Of a DNA stretch of 64,000 nt, positions 8,330 to 17,272 are shown one piece after another; the first letter of the stretch is position 1, and the number at the start of each line of letters is the position of its first letter. The stretch spans positions 248,001 to 312,000 of the forward strand of contig NZ_FOZZ01000003.1 of the NCBI RefSeq assembly GCF_900116225.1. The letters are read 5' to 3'. Made by a program: the position numbers and the translations under genes. The DNA is from Sphingobacterium wenxiniae (lineage in GTDB: Bacteria; Bacteroidota; Bacteroidia; Sphingobacteriales; Sphingobacteriaceae). Under the pieces are notes generated by a model. The model made no database searches. It worked only from the letters and a program-made list of their open reading frames with translations, and had not been told where the DNA came from.

Positions 8330-8758
8330 TTAACTACTGATATAACTTTGTAAATGATTGATCGTCTGTTTTTGGTCTTCTATAATGTATTTCACCAAGT
8401 CTCCTATAGAAAGCATCCCAATAACCTTGTTATCATCCATAATAGGCAAATGTCTAAAATGATGTGTAGTCATCAACTCCATACAACTTTCAATAGTCTC
8501 GTTTGGCGAGATAGTACGAGGAGAAGGTGTCATAACCTCATGAATCGGCGTTTCTTTGGATGATTTACCATGCAGGATAATTTTTCGCGCATAGTCACGT
8601 TCTGTGAAGATGCCGATCAACTTTTCATTGTCGATGACCAACAATGCGCTGATGTTTTTCTCCATCATAATTTGTAGTGCTTCCAGAACGGATGTGTTCT
8701 GTTCAACAGCATAAACAACAGGAGATTTTGTCTGGAGGATAAGTTTAACGTTTTTCAT
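8330..8758 (-). CDS. tandem CBS-domain protein
   Basis: A 142-aa cytoplasmic protein composed almost wholly of two CBS motifs (Bateman module), which usually bind adenine nucleotides. CBS1 spans about 14-70 (VLEALQIMMEKNISALLVID, LIGIFTERDYARKI). CBS2 spans about 78-135 (VMTPSPRTISPNETIESCME, HHFRHLPIMDDNKVIGMLSI). No catalytic domain is attached, so it probably acts as a ligand-sensing partner of an unidentified protein. It is monocistronic, lying between the sigma factor and a repeat region. Confidence 0.88.
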   Translation of the reverse strand: MKNVKLILQTKSPVVYAVEQNTSVLEALQIMMEKNISALLVIDNEKLIGIFTERDYARKIILHGKSSKETPIHEVMTPSPRTISPNETIESCMELMTTHHFRHLPIMDDNKVIGMLSIGDLVKYIIEDQKQTINHLQSYISS

Positions 8759-8781
8759 AATCGTCCTTTTAGTTAGAAATT

Positions 8782-8789
8782 CAAAACTA
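8782..8789 (-). promoter_or_regulatory. candidate -7 box for the CBS gene
   Basis: TAGTTTTG on the minus strand, 23 nt before the ATG at 8758. No clear -33 TTTG at the right spacing. Confidence 0.4.
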
Positions 8790-8831
8790 AAATACGAAAA
8801 ATAATTATTTTTCCCGTTGGGGCAAAGGCAT

Positions 8832-9222
8832 CTTATTTTTATGTTTAAAATAAAAGGAGGTTTTGTTTAGCCAATGTTTTGTCCTCCGAAGCCGGACGGG
8901 CTTTTCCCACTTTTGACCGCAAAAGTGGGGCAAAACTCGGCGCTGATTTTTGTGAAAATGATGGTTGGGCGTAGGCTAATTTCTACAATACTTCACAAAA
9001 ATTAGGCGCCATTTTCCGTCAAGGAAAGGTTGGTGCGAGTAGAGTTTAGACTTCCGAAGTTTAACTTCGTTGAGGGCTTCGCCGTTCAGAAACTTCGGAA
9101 GTCTTCAATAAAAGTGTAGGGCAAAAAGTAATGTCCTGTCCAGGCGAGGGACGGAAAGGTTTTGTGATGGGGAAAAATCAACATATTGTAGAAACAAAAC
9201 CTCCATTTCCCTTCAACACCAG
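8832..9222. repeat. repeat family A, copy 1 (interior in orientation 1)
   Basis: A gene-free, multi-hairpin repeat. Its ends are AAAAGGAGGTTTTGTTT (8852-8868) and, inverted, AAACAAAACCTCCATTT (9192-9208). The interior contains perfect hairpins: CCCACTTTTG/CAAAAGTGGG with a 4-nt loop near 8907-8930, and GACTTCCGAAGTTT/AAACTTCGGAAGTC spanning 9049-9103. Copy 2 at 20875-21317 has the same outer flanks in the same orientation, but this interior is reversed. Frames running through it are by-products of the repeat. This accounts for the 498-bp gap between the CBS gene and the sulfate exporter. Confidence 0.85.
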
Positions 9223-9256
9223 TCCCTTTAATTTTTTTTTACGCTTACCCCTATTT

Positions 9257-10510
9257 TCAATTAAATAGTAGCAAAGCAATGATAAGCGTCACTACAATAT
9301 TAAACCCTTGTGCAATTAAGAAGGCATAAAGCGGTTTCTTGTTACTGTGGACAAACAAATCTTTAAAATTAGTTTCCAAGCCTATGGATGTAAAAGCCAA
9401 GGCAAACCACAAACCCTGTATACTTTTCAATTCGTCTTTAACATTTGCAACCTGCTCTGCACTGATGAAAAAAGAGAAAAGCACCGATGCAAATACAAAG
9501 CCTATGACAAATTTCGGGAAGCGTTCCCAAATAATTTTGAGCGTTGGTTTTTCAGCATGTTCTGCACTTTTCGAGTGCGAGTAAGTCCAGTAAATACTAA
9601 TGGCAAATGCAGCAATGCCCAAAAGCACATTTTGCGAAAATTTTACGATAGTACTAATTTTCAAAGCTTCCTCCCCTACGAGGGAACCCGATGCGACAAC
9701 AGCACCTGTCGTATCGATACTACCACCCAACCAAGCACCTGTTACTTCCTGTGAAAGCCCCATCCATTCCGCCATATAGGGCATAAAAATCATCATGGGA
9801 ATAGCCGTTATCAGCACCAACGATACGACATACGATAGTTTCTTAGGGTCTCCCTTAATCGCTCCTGAAGTAGCAATTGCAGCAGAAACACCACAAATAG
9901 AGACTGCCGAAGAAAGCATCATAGACATTTCCTGATCGATTTTCAACTTCTTGCACAGCCAGAAGGCAAAATACCACACAGACACTACAACGACCAAAGC
10001 TTGTACTAGGCCCAAGGCGCCCGCTTTTAAGATATCGCCAAAAATGACCGTCGTTCCCAACAAAACCAGCCCAACTTTCACATACATTTCTGTTGCAAGT
10101 GCTTCCTTAAACCATACAGGCAGCTTAAACACATTACTGATCAACAAACCTATCCCTAAACTAAAAATAACCGCCTCAAGATTATAATCTCGTATAGTGC
10201 TATTCCCTGCCAGAATCAAAGCAAATATCGTAATCACAAAAACGGAAGGGAACACGATCAACAAGGGTTTCAACGGTTTGCCCAAGAGCAACGCTCCTAC
10301 AAGCGCAGCAGAAAACACCAACAAAAACTGCGCACCTATAGCCAAAAAATTATATTCCGACAAAACTCTACTAAAGAGCATATCCACACTTTCCCAGGAG
10401 AAAGTCGGATTCGGGATAACAACTCCGTAAAGAGCCAGAAAGATAATTCCCAGACCGAGTATAACCACTACCCAATCTTCGCTGAAGGTAATTCTTGATG
10501 AAGAAGACAT
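9257..10510 (-). CDS. YeiH-type putative sulfate exporter
   Basis: A 417-aa polytopic inner-membrane protein of the PF03601 / putative sulfate exporter family, with roughly 10-11 hydrophobic segments. Family-typical blocks include VIFSLGIGLLISNVF, YVKVGLVLLGTTVIF, MLSSAVSICGVSAAIATSGA, GSIDTTGAVVASGSLVG and WFALAFTSIGLETNF. The family is named from its association with taurine and sulfonate catabolism; transport direction and substrate are not established for this member. It lies 70 bp downstream of the TonB receptor on the same strand, probably in one transcript. A repeat follows its stop. Confidence 0.85.
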   Translation of the reverse strand: MSSSSRITFSEDWVVVILGLGIIFLALYGVVIPNPTFSWESVDMLFSRVLSEYNFLAIGAQFLLVFSAALVGALLLGKPLKPLLIVFPSVFVITIFALILAGNSTIRDYNLEAVIFSLGIGLLISNVFKLPVWFKEALATEMYVKVGLVLLGTTVIFGDILKAGALGLVQALVVVVSVWYFAFWLCKKLKIDQEMSMMLSSAVSICGVSAAIATSGAIKGDPKKLSYVVSLVLITAIPMMIFMPYMAEWMGLSQEVTGAWLGGSIDTTGAVVASGSLVGEEALKISTIVKFSQNVLLGIAAFAISIYWTYSHSKSAEHAEKPTLKIIWERFPKFVIGFVFASVLFSFFISAEQVANVKDELKSIQGLWFALAFTSIGLETNFKDLFVHSNKKPLYAFLIAQGFNIVVTLIIALLLFN

Positions 10511-10580
10511 GTTGTGTAATTAGGGTTCTTAATAAAATGTGACCAATATAGGCATTTTTCATAAAAGCCCCCTGTATTTT

Positions 10581-13172
10581 TTATCTCCAATTGTAACGAA
10601 GCGTAACTCCGTAAGTTTGCGGATCACCAACCACACCTGCGTATTGGCCAAAATTCCCTGGTGCGGCAAGTAATTGTTCGTAATAATCCTGATTTGCTAA
10701 ATTTCTACTCCATACAATAAGAGACAATCCATTGGCCGCTCGAAATCCCACTCGTGCATTCAATAAAGAATATGCCTCTATATTGAGATATTGCGAAGGC
10801 GAAGGACTAGAGGAAAATTTCGATCTATAGAAAAAGTCTGTTCCAGTAAAATAGTTACCAGGAAGAGACAGCAGTTTACCCTTCATTGTCAGCTCTGCAG
10901 ACAGTGACCATGACCATTTTGAAATCCCTGGAAGTTCTCCACCCGATATATCTTTAAAAGCTTGAGTTCCTCCAACCTCCTCCAAAGGGACAGGGGCATT
11001 AGCAAAGGCTACATACCTACCATCGGTGTAGGCCAAAGCGCCATTCAGCATTAAGAATTTCCAAGGTCTAAAACTTCCATCCAATTCCAGCCCTTTTACA
11101 CGCACTTTCTCCGCATTCGCCAGATAGCCTCTGTTTACCCCTGGATCTGGCGTTTGCACCTGTGTTTGGTAATCTTTAATATTCGTCTGATAAACTGTTA
11201 GATTCAACAAAAGTCCACTTATAGGCGTCGTCTTAACACCAAACTCTATATGATTTACCGATTCGGGACGCACCTCTGCCAGTTCTGTAGCTATTTGCCC
11301 GTCAACCACAGGTAACCCGCCTACATTTATACCTATAGGCTTATAGGTCTTGGAATAGGTCGCGTAGACATTATATGCTCGATTAAATTTATACTGCAAG
11401 GACAGTTGGCCGGAGAGGTTTCCAGCATCAGCATTAACCTGAAACGCTTGGTCAGAATAAATACTATTTATTGCAGAGAGCTGCACGTCACTATATGCCA
11501 TATTATTATCAATATATTTCTTACGGTCGTAATTAGCAACTTTCTTATCATAGTTATAGCGTAACCCCGGCAATATATGCAGGTGAGGGGTAATAGCCCA
11601 ATCGATCTGGGAGAAAACAGCTAAACTTGCACTCTTTATTCCGTATCTAGTACGAATACCAACCTTATCTATCAAACCTGGCCCCCATTGAATCGCCGAC
11701 GGATCTCTTTGTTGAAAACGCCACAATGCATCCCCTGCTTCCTCGGTATGTACAGGGTCTGTTCTTAAATCCTGCCACAAACCGAATACACCAACGACTC
11801 CGCTTATCTTCTCATTAAGATGGCCGGAATAACGGAATTCTTGAGACCACTGATCATGTATCGAGTTCCCTGCAGAAACAGTATATACTGGAATCCCTAG
11901 ATAATCTCTGTCGTTTAAAGGTCCCCAGTTCCAATATCGCCATGCGGAGGTCGAAGTAAGTGTCCCATTTCCTATCTTATAATCGACATTGAGAGAAACT
12001 CCCCCAAGTTCATTATCCGCTTTGGAACGTGTATCCAAATCTACTTTCCGTTCAAAGGCACTATTATAGGGCACCTCATAACCTAAATCCTTAATAATCG
12101 CATCAAACTGCTGATAGTCCGAACGTTGGGTTTTAACAACACCAGCTATAGCCCAACCATACCCATCTGGCCGTTGGGTGGTTACATCAGCCGCAAGTAA
12201 TATTCTTAGATTCTCTGTCGGTGTATATAATAGCTGTCCTCTTACCCCCATATTATTGATATCATTTATAGGACGATCGGAATGCACATTATAAAATACG
12301 CCATCGCGCTGCGTTCCAGAAAATGAAAGGCGCGCAGCTAACTTCTCTTTGAACAAAGGGCCTGTCAATGAAGTTTTGGCCTGGATGTATCCATAATTTC
12401 CATAACTCAGCTCAAAATTTGCATTAGGTTCAAACTCTGGCAGTCGTGATGTAATATTAAAAGCTCCTGCTGTGGTATTTTTACCGAACAACGTTCCCTG
12501 TGGGCCACGCAATACTTCAATCTGCTCAATATCAATAAAATCTAACCAAGTAGCTGCTGGACGGGCTAAATACACCCCGTCCAAATAAAACCCTACTCCC
12601 GGATCAATTCCGTCATTCGTAAGACCATAGGTAGATCCCAGCCCACGGATATTCAATGTTGTATTACGCGCATTGGAAGTATATAATTGTACGGAGGGAA
12701 CTAATTCTTTCAACCGATTCACATTGAATGCTCCTGCATCTTCCAATGCTGCTCCACGAAGTGTTGAGATGGGAATAGGAACCTCTTGCAACTGCTCTTT
12801 TCGCCTTCGGGAAGTAACAACAACCTGATCCAAAGATTCAGATTTAGGAAGCAAGGCAATCACTGTAGGTGATGTTTCAACAACTATTTTCATCGTTTCG
12901 TACCCTACAACCGAGACTATTAGCGTAAAGGGTAATTTTTGTCCTGTCACAAACACAAATTTTCCAGTTTTATCTGTACGCACTTGATGGGTAACTGCCT
13001 CCAGTTGTACAGTGGCACCTTCGATAGCTTCTTTTGACAAGGCATCGACTACAATACCCTCTAGTGTTGCATTGATAATTGGTGAGGGTTGAATCTGTGC
13101 AAAAGCCATGATATTTGAATATAAGGCTATGAATAAGATATAAGGATAGATCAAAAATCTATATTTTTTCAT
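10581..13172 (-). CDS. TonB-dependent outer-membrane receptor
   Basis: An 863-aa receptor. The signal peptide ends near FAQIQ. A CarboxypepD_reg-like domain follows (about 35-110: LEGIVVDALSKEAIEGATVQ). The TonB box/plug region starts at DQVVVTSRRRKEQLQEVPIP and includes NIRGLGSTYG, VGFYLDGVYLARPA and IEVLRGPQGTLFGKNTTAGA. A 22-strand-type barrel ends in TYGVTLRYNWR with the aromatic-rich terminus expected for assembly. It is not a SusC-type receptor and no SusD partner is present. The substrate is unknown. The downstream sulfate exporter and the Met/Cys-ended leader ORF suggest an organosulfur compound, which is inference. Expression is probably controlled through its 5' region (13206-13448). 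Confidence 0.9.
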   Translation of the reverse strand: MKKYRFLIYPYILFIALYSNIMAFAQIQPSPIINATLEGIVVDALSKEAIEGATVQLEAVTHQVRTDKTGKFVFVTGQKLPFTLIVSVVGYETMKIVVETSPTVIALLPKSESLDQVVVTSRRRKEQLQEVPIPISTLRGAALEDAGAFNVNRLKELVPSVQLYTSNARNTTLNIRGLGSTYGLTNDGIDPGVGFYLDGVYLARPAATWLDFIDIEQIEVLRGPQGTLFGKNTTAGAFNITSRLPEFEPNANFELSYGNYGYIQAKTSLTGPLFKEKLAARLSFSGTQRDGVFYNVHSDRPINDINNMGVRGQLLYTPTENLRILLAADVTTQRPDGYGWAIAGVVKTQRSDYQQFDAIIKDLGYEVPYNSAFERKVDLDTRSKADNELGGVSLNVDYKIGNGTLTSTSAWRYWNWGPLNDRDYLGIPVYTVSAGNSIHDQWSQEFRYSGHLNEKISGVVGVFGLWQDLRTDPVHTEEAGDALWRFQQRDPSAIQWGPGLIDKVGIRTRYGIKSASLAVFSQIDWAITPHLHILPGLRYNYDKKVANYDRKKYIDNNMAYSDVQLSAINSIYSDQAFQVNADAGNLSGQLSLQYKFNRAYNVYATYSKTYKPIGINVGGLPVVDGQIATELAEVRPESVNHIEFGVKTTPISGLLLNLTVYQTNIKDYQTQVQTPDPGVNRGYLANAEKVRVKGLELDGSFRPWKFLMLNGALAYTDGRYVAFANAPVPLEEVGGTQAFKDISGGELPGISKWSWSLSAELTMKGKLLSLPGNYFTGTDFFYRSKFSSSPSPSQYLNIEAYSLLNARVGFRAANGLSLIVWSRNLANQDYYEQLLAAPGNFGQYAGVVGDPQTYGVTLRYNWR

Positions 13173-13205
13173 ATTTTTGAATGTTTAATAGTGAATACTA
13201 CCAAG

Positions 13206-13222
13206 TGCCAACGCCAATTGAA
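13206..13222. repeat. direct repeat, receptor-proximal copy
   Basis: A 17-bp word (plus strand TGCCAACGCCAATTGAA) identical to 13432-13448. On the minus strand it is followed by TAGTAT, 6 nt, TTAAACA, then the receptor ATG. The distal copy is followed by the same words and the leader ORF ATG. The period between copies is 226 bp. Confidence 0.75.
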
Positions 13223-13242
13223 CTTGTATAATTTACTTATTG

Positions 13243-13280
13243 AACATAGAGGGAAGCACCAAGCTTCCCTTTTCTATGTT
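13243..13280 (-). promoter_or_regulatory. leader hairpin between leader ORF and receptor gene
   Basis: In the transcript sense AACATAG/CTATGTT encloses GGGAAGC/GCTTCCC with a small internal loop. It starts about 24 nt after the leader ORF stop. No T-run follows, so an intrinsic terminator is not supported. A role in translational or Rho-type attenuation is possible. Confidence 0.55.
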
Positions 13281-13304
13281 TTAAATGTAGAGGGGGATAA
13301 GTTC

Positions 13305-13403
13305 TCATGCACACATTCGCATACGAAGCGAAAGGCTATAAAGATTGATGATATTACGTCCAGCTCGAATAGCTGTTTGTGGAATTAGGTTGTAGCTTTT
13401 CAT
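13305..13403 (-). CDS. putative 32-aa leader peptide ending RMRMCA
   Basis: A short ORF of 32 codons upstream of the TonB receptor, starting MKSYNLIPQTAIRAGRN and ending SLSLRMRMCA. Its last codons are Arg-Met-Arg-Met-Cys-Ala-stop, concentrating Met and Cys just before termination, and a hairpin follows. Its ATG occupies the same position relative to the 17-bp direct repeat as the receptor ATG does. It has no signal peptide and is too short for an enzyme. I infer a cis-acting sensor of Cys/Met (or charged tRNA) supply controlling the receptor/sulfate exporter transcript. It could instead be a chance ORF. I do not recognise it as a described leader. Confidence 0.5.
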   Translation of the reverse strand: MKSYNLIPQTAIRAGRNIINLYSLSLRMRMCA

Positions 13404-13431
13404 TGTTTTGTTTAAAATTTTATACTATCGT

Positions 13432-13448
13432 TGCCAACGCCAATTGAA
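13432..13448. repeat. direct repeat, leader-proximal copy
   Basis: Identical 17 bp to 13206-13222, placed 28 nt before the leader ORF ATG on the minus strand. Between here and the terminator at 13654 I see only a weak ACTACTA/TAGTAGT hairpin near 13488-13505 and no gene. Confidence 0.75.
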
Positions 13449-13653
13449 ACGAACAGGACAAATATATTAAACATTTTCAAAAAGACTACTAATTTAGTAG
13501 TTTTTATTTTTCCCATATCAGCTATACATAACAATGGAAATAGAACATCGGTGTTCCTATTTGTTACAAAAGCATCTGTTATGCAATCGTTGTGTGGAAC
13601 TAAAACGACAATAGCAATATTGCTGATTAGTTTTTTTCCTTAATACACAAACG

Positions 13654-13680
13654 AAAGCCCCGCAATTTGCGGGGCTTTTT
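13654..13680. terminator. terminator of the beta-oxidation operon
   Basis: AAAGCCCCGCA and TGCGGGGCTTT form an 11-bp GC-rich stem with a tiny loop, followed by T5 on the plus strand and CTTTCGTTTG on the minus strand. It lies 23 bp beyond the acyl-CoA dehydrogenase stop. Confidence 0.8.
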
Positions 13681-13702
13681 CAATCAACCAATAACCCTAA
13701 TA

Positions 13703-15481
13703 TTAAAAACAGTATTTATTCTCTTCAATAAGTTGACGCGCAATCCGTTGGCGTGCTTCTTTCGTATTAAACGGTTCTGCCTTGGTAAAACGGCGCAGCC
13801 CCATCAACATCATTTTCAGCTCATCGCCTTCGGCAAAAGCATAGAGTGCCTCTTTACCTGCTACAGCGACCTTATCTATGGTATTGTAAAGGTACACACG
13901 AGCTATATCCAATGGAAATGCTGCTACGTTCTCGCCTTGTGTATGATAGATTTTCTCCGCGCGTAGCAACGTAGATTCTGCCACATAGACATAGCCAATA
14001 ATATCCGCGATGTTCATCAGTATCTCCTCTTCCTTCGATAGCGACATCATCAGTTTTTGCACTGCAGCTCCTGCTACCATCAAACCGGCTTTTTTGAGGT
14101 TTGCCAGAATTTTCTTTTCTGCCGCAAAAGGAACTGTATCCTCCTCTCCAAAGTCAGGAATACCCATCAGCTCATTGGCTACTGCCGTAGCAGGTCCCAT
14201 CAGATCCAGTTCGCCTTTCATAGCTCGCTTTAACAACATATCGACGACTAAAAGACGATTTACTTCGTTTGTACCCTCAAAAATCCGATTGATACGGGAG
14301 TCACGATACGCTCTTTCCATTGGTGCTTCAGCAGAATATCCCATTCCTCCATATATCTGTACACCTTCATCCACCACATAGTCCAACATTTCAGAACACC
14401 ACACCTTGATAATGGCACATTCTATAGCAAATTGCTCGGTAGATTTCAATTTAGCTTTCGCCTCATCCATTCCACCCGCAACCAAAGCGTCATAAGCATC
14501 ATCAATATTCTGTCCTGCCCGATAGGCAGCAGATTCATTGGCATATAGACGAATTACCATTTCGGCGAGCTTATGTCGGATAGCGCCAAACTTGGAAATC
14601 GGCAGATTAAACTGTACACGTTCATTAGCATACTTTACCGCTTGGGTGATAACCGAACGTGCAGAACCTATTGTGGCTGCCCCTAATTTGATACGCCCTA
14701 TATTCAGGATATTAACCGCTATCTTAAATCCGTTCCCCCGCTCCGAAAGCAGGTTTTCAACAGGCACAGGACAATCGTTGAAGAATACCTGTCTTGTGGA
14801 CGAACCTTTGATACCCAATTTATGTTCCTCTGGGTTCATAGTTATTCCGCCAAAGTCTTTTTCGACAATAAAAGCACTGAGATTTTTATCGTCATCTATT
14901 TTTGCAAAAACGATGAAAATATCTGCAAAACCACCATTGGTAATCCACATTTTCTGTCCATTGATGATATAATGCGTTCCTTCAGCATTCAATTTTGCGG
15001 ATGTACGTCCAGAGTTTGCATCCGATCCGGCATTCGGCTCTGTCAAACAATAAGATGCTTTCCACTCACCCGATGCCAACTTAGGGATATACTTTTCTTT
15101 TTGTGCATCATTGCCGTAATAAAGAATCGGCAAGGTGCCAATCCCTGTATGTGCAGACAAAGCTACCGCAAAAGAAAAACCTCCACCAACAGCCTCGCCT
15201 ACCAACATCGATGTATTGAAATTCTTTCCAAATCCACCATACTGCTCTGGAACCGATATCCCTAACATGCCTAGTTCTCCAGCTTTTTCCAGAAGACTCT
15301 GCATCAACCCTTCTTCCTGCGCATCGATTCTATCTAATTTGTTCAGCACCTCTGCATCCAAAAAATCCAAACAAGTCTGGCGAATCATTTTCGCCTCCTC
15401 GTCAAATTCTTCAGGAATAAAAATTTCCGAATACGGGGTCTCACGAATAACGAATTCCCCTCCTTTGATTGCTTGTTTCAT
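13703..15481 (-). CDS. acyl-CoA dehydrogenase, long form
   Basis: FAD-dependent first dehydrogenation step of fatty-acid beta-oxidation. At 592 aa it is longer than MCAD and of VLCAD/ACAD9-like architecture. The N-terminal helical domain (about 25-135) is followed by YCLTEPNAGSDANSGRTSA and GQKMWITNGGFADIF, the FAD/substrate beta domain. The C-terminal helical domain has GRIKLGAATIGSARSVI, YGGMGYSAEAPMERAYRDSR and INRIFEGTNEVNRL, in which the Glu of FEGT is the expected catalytic base. About 150 extra C-terminal residues form a helical extension. It is the last gene of the MarR/HAD-ECH/thiolase operon and is followed by a terminator. Confidence 0.92.
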   Translation of the reverse strand: MKQAIKGGEFVIRETPYSEIFIPEEFDEEAKMIRQTCLDFLDAEVLNKLDRIDAQEEGLMQSLLEKAGELGMLGISVPEQYGGFGKNFNTSMLVGEAVGGGFSFAVALSAHTGIGTLPILYYGNDAQKEKYIPKLASGEWKASYCLTEPNAGSDANSGRTSAKLNAEGTHYIINGQKMWITNGGFADIFIVFAKIDDDKNLSAFIVEKDFGGITMNPEEHKLGIKGSSTRQVFFNDCPVPVENLLSERGNGFKIAVNILNIGRIKLGAATIGSARSVITQAVKYANERVQFNLPISKFGAIRHKLAEMVIRLYANESAAYRAGQNIDDAYDALVAGGMDEAKAKLKSTEQFAIECAIIKVWCSEMLDYVVDEGVQIYGGMGYSAEAPMERAYRDSRINRIFEGTNEVNRLLVVDMLLKRAMKGELDLMGPATAVANELMGIPDFGEEDTVPFAAEKKILANLKKAGLMVAGAAVQKLMMSLSKEEEILMNIADIIGYVYVAESTLLRAEKIYHTQGENVAAFPLDIARVYLYNTIDKVAVAGKEALYAFAEGDELKMMLMGLRRFTKAEPFNTKEARQRIARQLIEENKYCF

Positions 15482-15569
15482 TTTTGTTCTAGATTAAAGA
15501 GTAAAGAAGAAAGAGCCAAGATGAAAGTCCTCTTTTTATTCCTGTCCCTCCACTCTTACTTCTTTACAA

Positions 15570-15923
15570 TCATTCCCCTAATTTCTTAATAAACCCTGAA
15601 ATCATCTTTTGTAACTCTATGATTCTATTTTCTATTTCGTTTGTTTTAATTTCTGATATATAATTATTTTGATTCGCTATAAGAAGCTGTGTTCCCAACT
15701 CAAACGAAGAGCCAAGAGCAATATTTAAAAAATGTCGAAAATGAGTAATCCCCCTGTTTGAACCTTCCGCAATATTCGAAGGAATAGAAACTGCTGCCCT
15801 ATTCATTTGGCTTATCAATCCATATTGCTCCGTTTTAGGAAATTCCAAGCAAAGTTTATGGATATGAGAAGCAACTTCCATTGCCAATACCCAAATTTTA
15901 AGATTTTTAAAGTTATGCTTCAT
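15570..15923 (-). CDS. S23 / four-helix-bundle (23S rRNA IVS-type) protein
   Basis: A 117-aa protein of the family first met as ORFs in 23S rRNA intervening sequences. It starts KNLKIWVLAMEVASHIHKLC and carries the hallmark RAAVSIPSNIAEGSNRG, with four predicted helices overall. Molecular function is unknown; related folds serve as accessory proteins of diversity-generating retroelements, but none is present here. It sits between the thiolase and acyl-CoA dehydrogenase genes, bordered by purine- and pyrimidine-rich low-complexity DNA, in a position with no metabolic logic. A second paralogue lies in the next gap. Confidence 0.88.
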   Translation of the reverse strand: MKHNFKNLKIWVLAMEVASHIHKLCLEFPKTEQYGLISQMNRAAVSIPSNIAEGSNRGITHFRHFLNIALGSSFELGTQLLIANQNNYISEIKTNEIENRIIELQKMISGFIKKLGE

Positions 15924-15969
15924 GTCTTTTTATAGTTTTAGAGCAAAGATGAAAGGAGAAAGATTTATT

Positions 15970-16016
15970 CTTGTCTCTTTGCTCTTGTTCCTTTGATCTT
16001 TTCTCAATACGCAATA
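15970..16016. repeat. 14-bp pyrimidine repeat plus CAATACGCAATAC word
   Basis: CTTGTCTCTTTGCT and CTTGTTCCTTTGAT are two units of the 14-bp motif that occurs six times at 20210-20293. They are followed by CTCAATACGCAATACTAC, which abuts the thiolase stop. Confidence 0.65.
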
Positions 16017-17189
16017 CTACAACAACTCAAATATCCCCGCCGCTCCTTGACCAGCGCCCACACACATAGTGACCATACCGTACTTCTTATTCTGCCGTTT
16101 AAGCTCATTCAAGAGTTGCACGGTCAGTTTCGCACCTGTACAGCCCAGTGGATGCCCTAAGGCAATAGCACCTCCGTTAACATTGATTTTGTTTTCATCC
16201 AATCCCAATTCACGGATCACGGCCAAAGATTGCGAAGCAAAAGCTTCATTTAGCTCAAAGAGATCAACGTCCTCTTTCTGAAGTCCCGCCATTTCCAGTG
16301 CTTTCGGAATAGCTGCCACCGGACCAATACCCATGATACGCGGAGGTACTCCAGCCACTGCATAGCTAACCAAGCGTGCAATAGGCTTAACATCCAACTC
16401 TTTCAACATCTTCTCGGAAACGACCATCACAAACGCCGCACCATCGGATGTTTGCGACGAATTTCCTGCCGTGATACTTCCCCCTGCGGCAAAAACAGGC
16501 CGCAACTTCGCTAACGCTTCTGCGGAAGAATCAGCACGCGGACCTTCGTCGGTATCCACGATATATTCTCGGGTCGCAATCTTATTATCCTTAAGATAGT
16601 TTTCTGTTACCTTGATAGGTACTATACCCTCTTTCAAGTGACCATTCTGAATAGCTGCTATCGCCTTCTGATGCGATTTAAGCGCAAAAGCATCTTGATC
16701 CTCCCGGGAAACATTAAACTCCTTGGCTACAGCTTCTGCGGTCAAGCCCATTCCCCAGTACCAATCCGGATGTTCCTTGGCAACCACAGGGTTAGGTACA
16801 ATCTTCCATCCGCCAAATGGCATACCCGACATAACCTCTACCCCACCCGCAATAACACAATCTGCCATACCAGACTTGATCTTCGCCACAGCTGTAGCAA
16901 TAGTTTCCAACCCAGAGGCACAATATCGATTAATCGTCACCCCTGGTACCTTATCTGTATTTAACCCCATAAGTGAAATCAGCCTCGCCACGTTAAGCCC
17001 TTGCTCTGCCTCCGGCATTGCATTTCCAACAATAACGTCATCGATTTTATCAACATCCAGCTGTGGAATGGTCGATACCATGTGTTTGATAACTTCTGCC
17101 GCTAAATCGTCCGCACGCATAAACCGAAAACCTCCCCGAGGAGCTTTTCCAACTGCTGTGCGATATCCTGCTATGATGTATGCTTCCAT
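16017..17189 (-). CDS. fadA: acetyl-CoA C-acyltransferase (3-ketoacyl-CoA thiolase)
   Basis: A 390-aa thiolase catalysing the last beta-oxidation step (3-ketoacyl-CoA + CoA to acetyl-CoA + shortened acyl-CoA). The nucleophilic Cys is C90 in [16 protein letters not shown]. The C-terminal catalytic set [19 protein letters not shown] and [17 protein letters not shown] supplies the His and second Cys. [14 protein letters not shown] is also conserved. A biosynthetic thiolase is less likely given its place between HAD/ECH and acyl-CoA dehydrogenase genes. Both flanking gaps contain S23-family genes and low-complexity repeats. Confidence 0.92.
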   Translation of the reverse strand: MEAYIIAGYRTAVGKAPRGGFRFMRADDLAAEVIKHMVSTIPQLDVDKIDDVIVGNAMPEAEQGLNVARLISLMGLNTDKVPGVTINRYCASGLETIATAVAKIKSGMADCVIAGGVEVMSGMPFGGWKIVPNPVVAKEHPDWYWGMGLTAEAVAKEFNVSREDQDAFALKSHQKAIAAIQNGHLKEGIVPIKVTENYLKDNKIATREYIVDTDEGPRADSSAEALAKLRPVFAAGGSITAGNSSQTSDGAAFVMVVSEKMLKELDVKPIARLVSYAVAGVPPRIMGIGPVAAIPKALEMAGLQKEDVDLFELNEAFASQSLAVIRELGLDENKINVNGGAIALGHPLGCTGAKLTVQLLNELKRQNKKYGMVTMCVGAGQGAAGIFELL

Positions 17190-17195
17190 ATTTGT

Positions 17196-17235
17196 GTAGT
17201 ATTGGGTAGTGAGTATATAGTATTGAGAAATTCTC
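17196..17235. repeat. TATTGAGTAT-type low-complexity repeat
   Basis: GTAGTATTGGGTAGTGAGTATATAGTATTGAGAAATT immediately upstream of the thiolase start. Same word family as 533-580. Confidence 0.55.
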
Positions 17236-17272
17236 TTGATTGTTTATACAAATAAAAGCTCACCACTATTTT

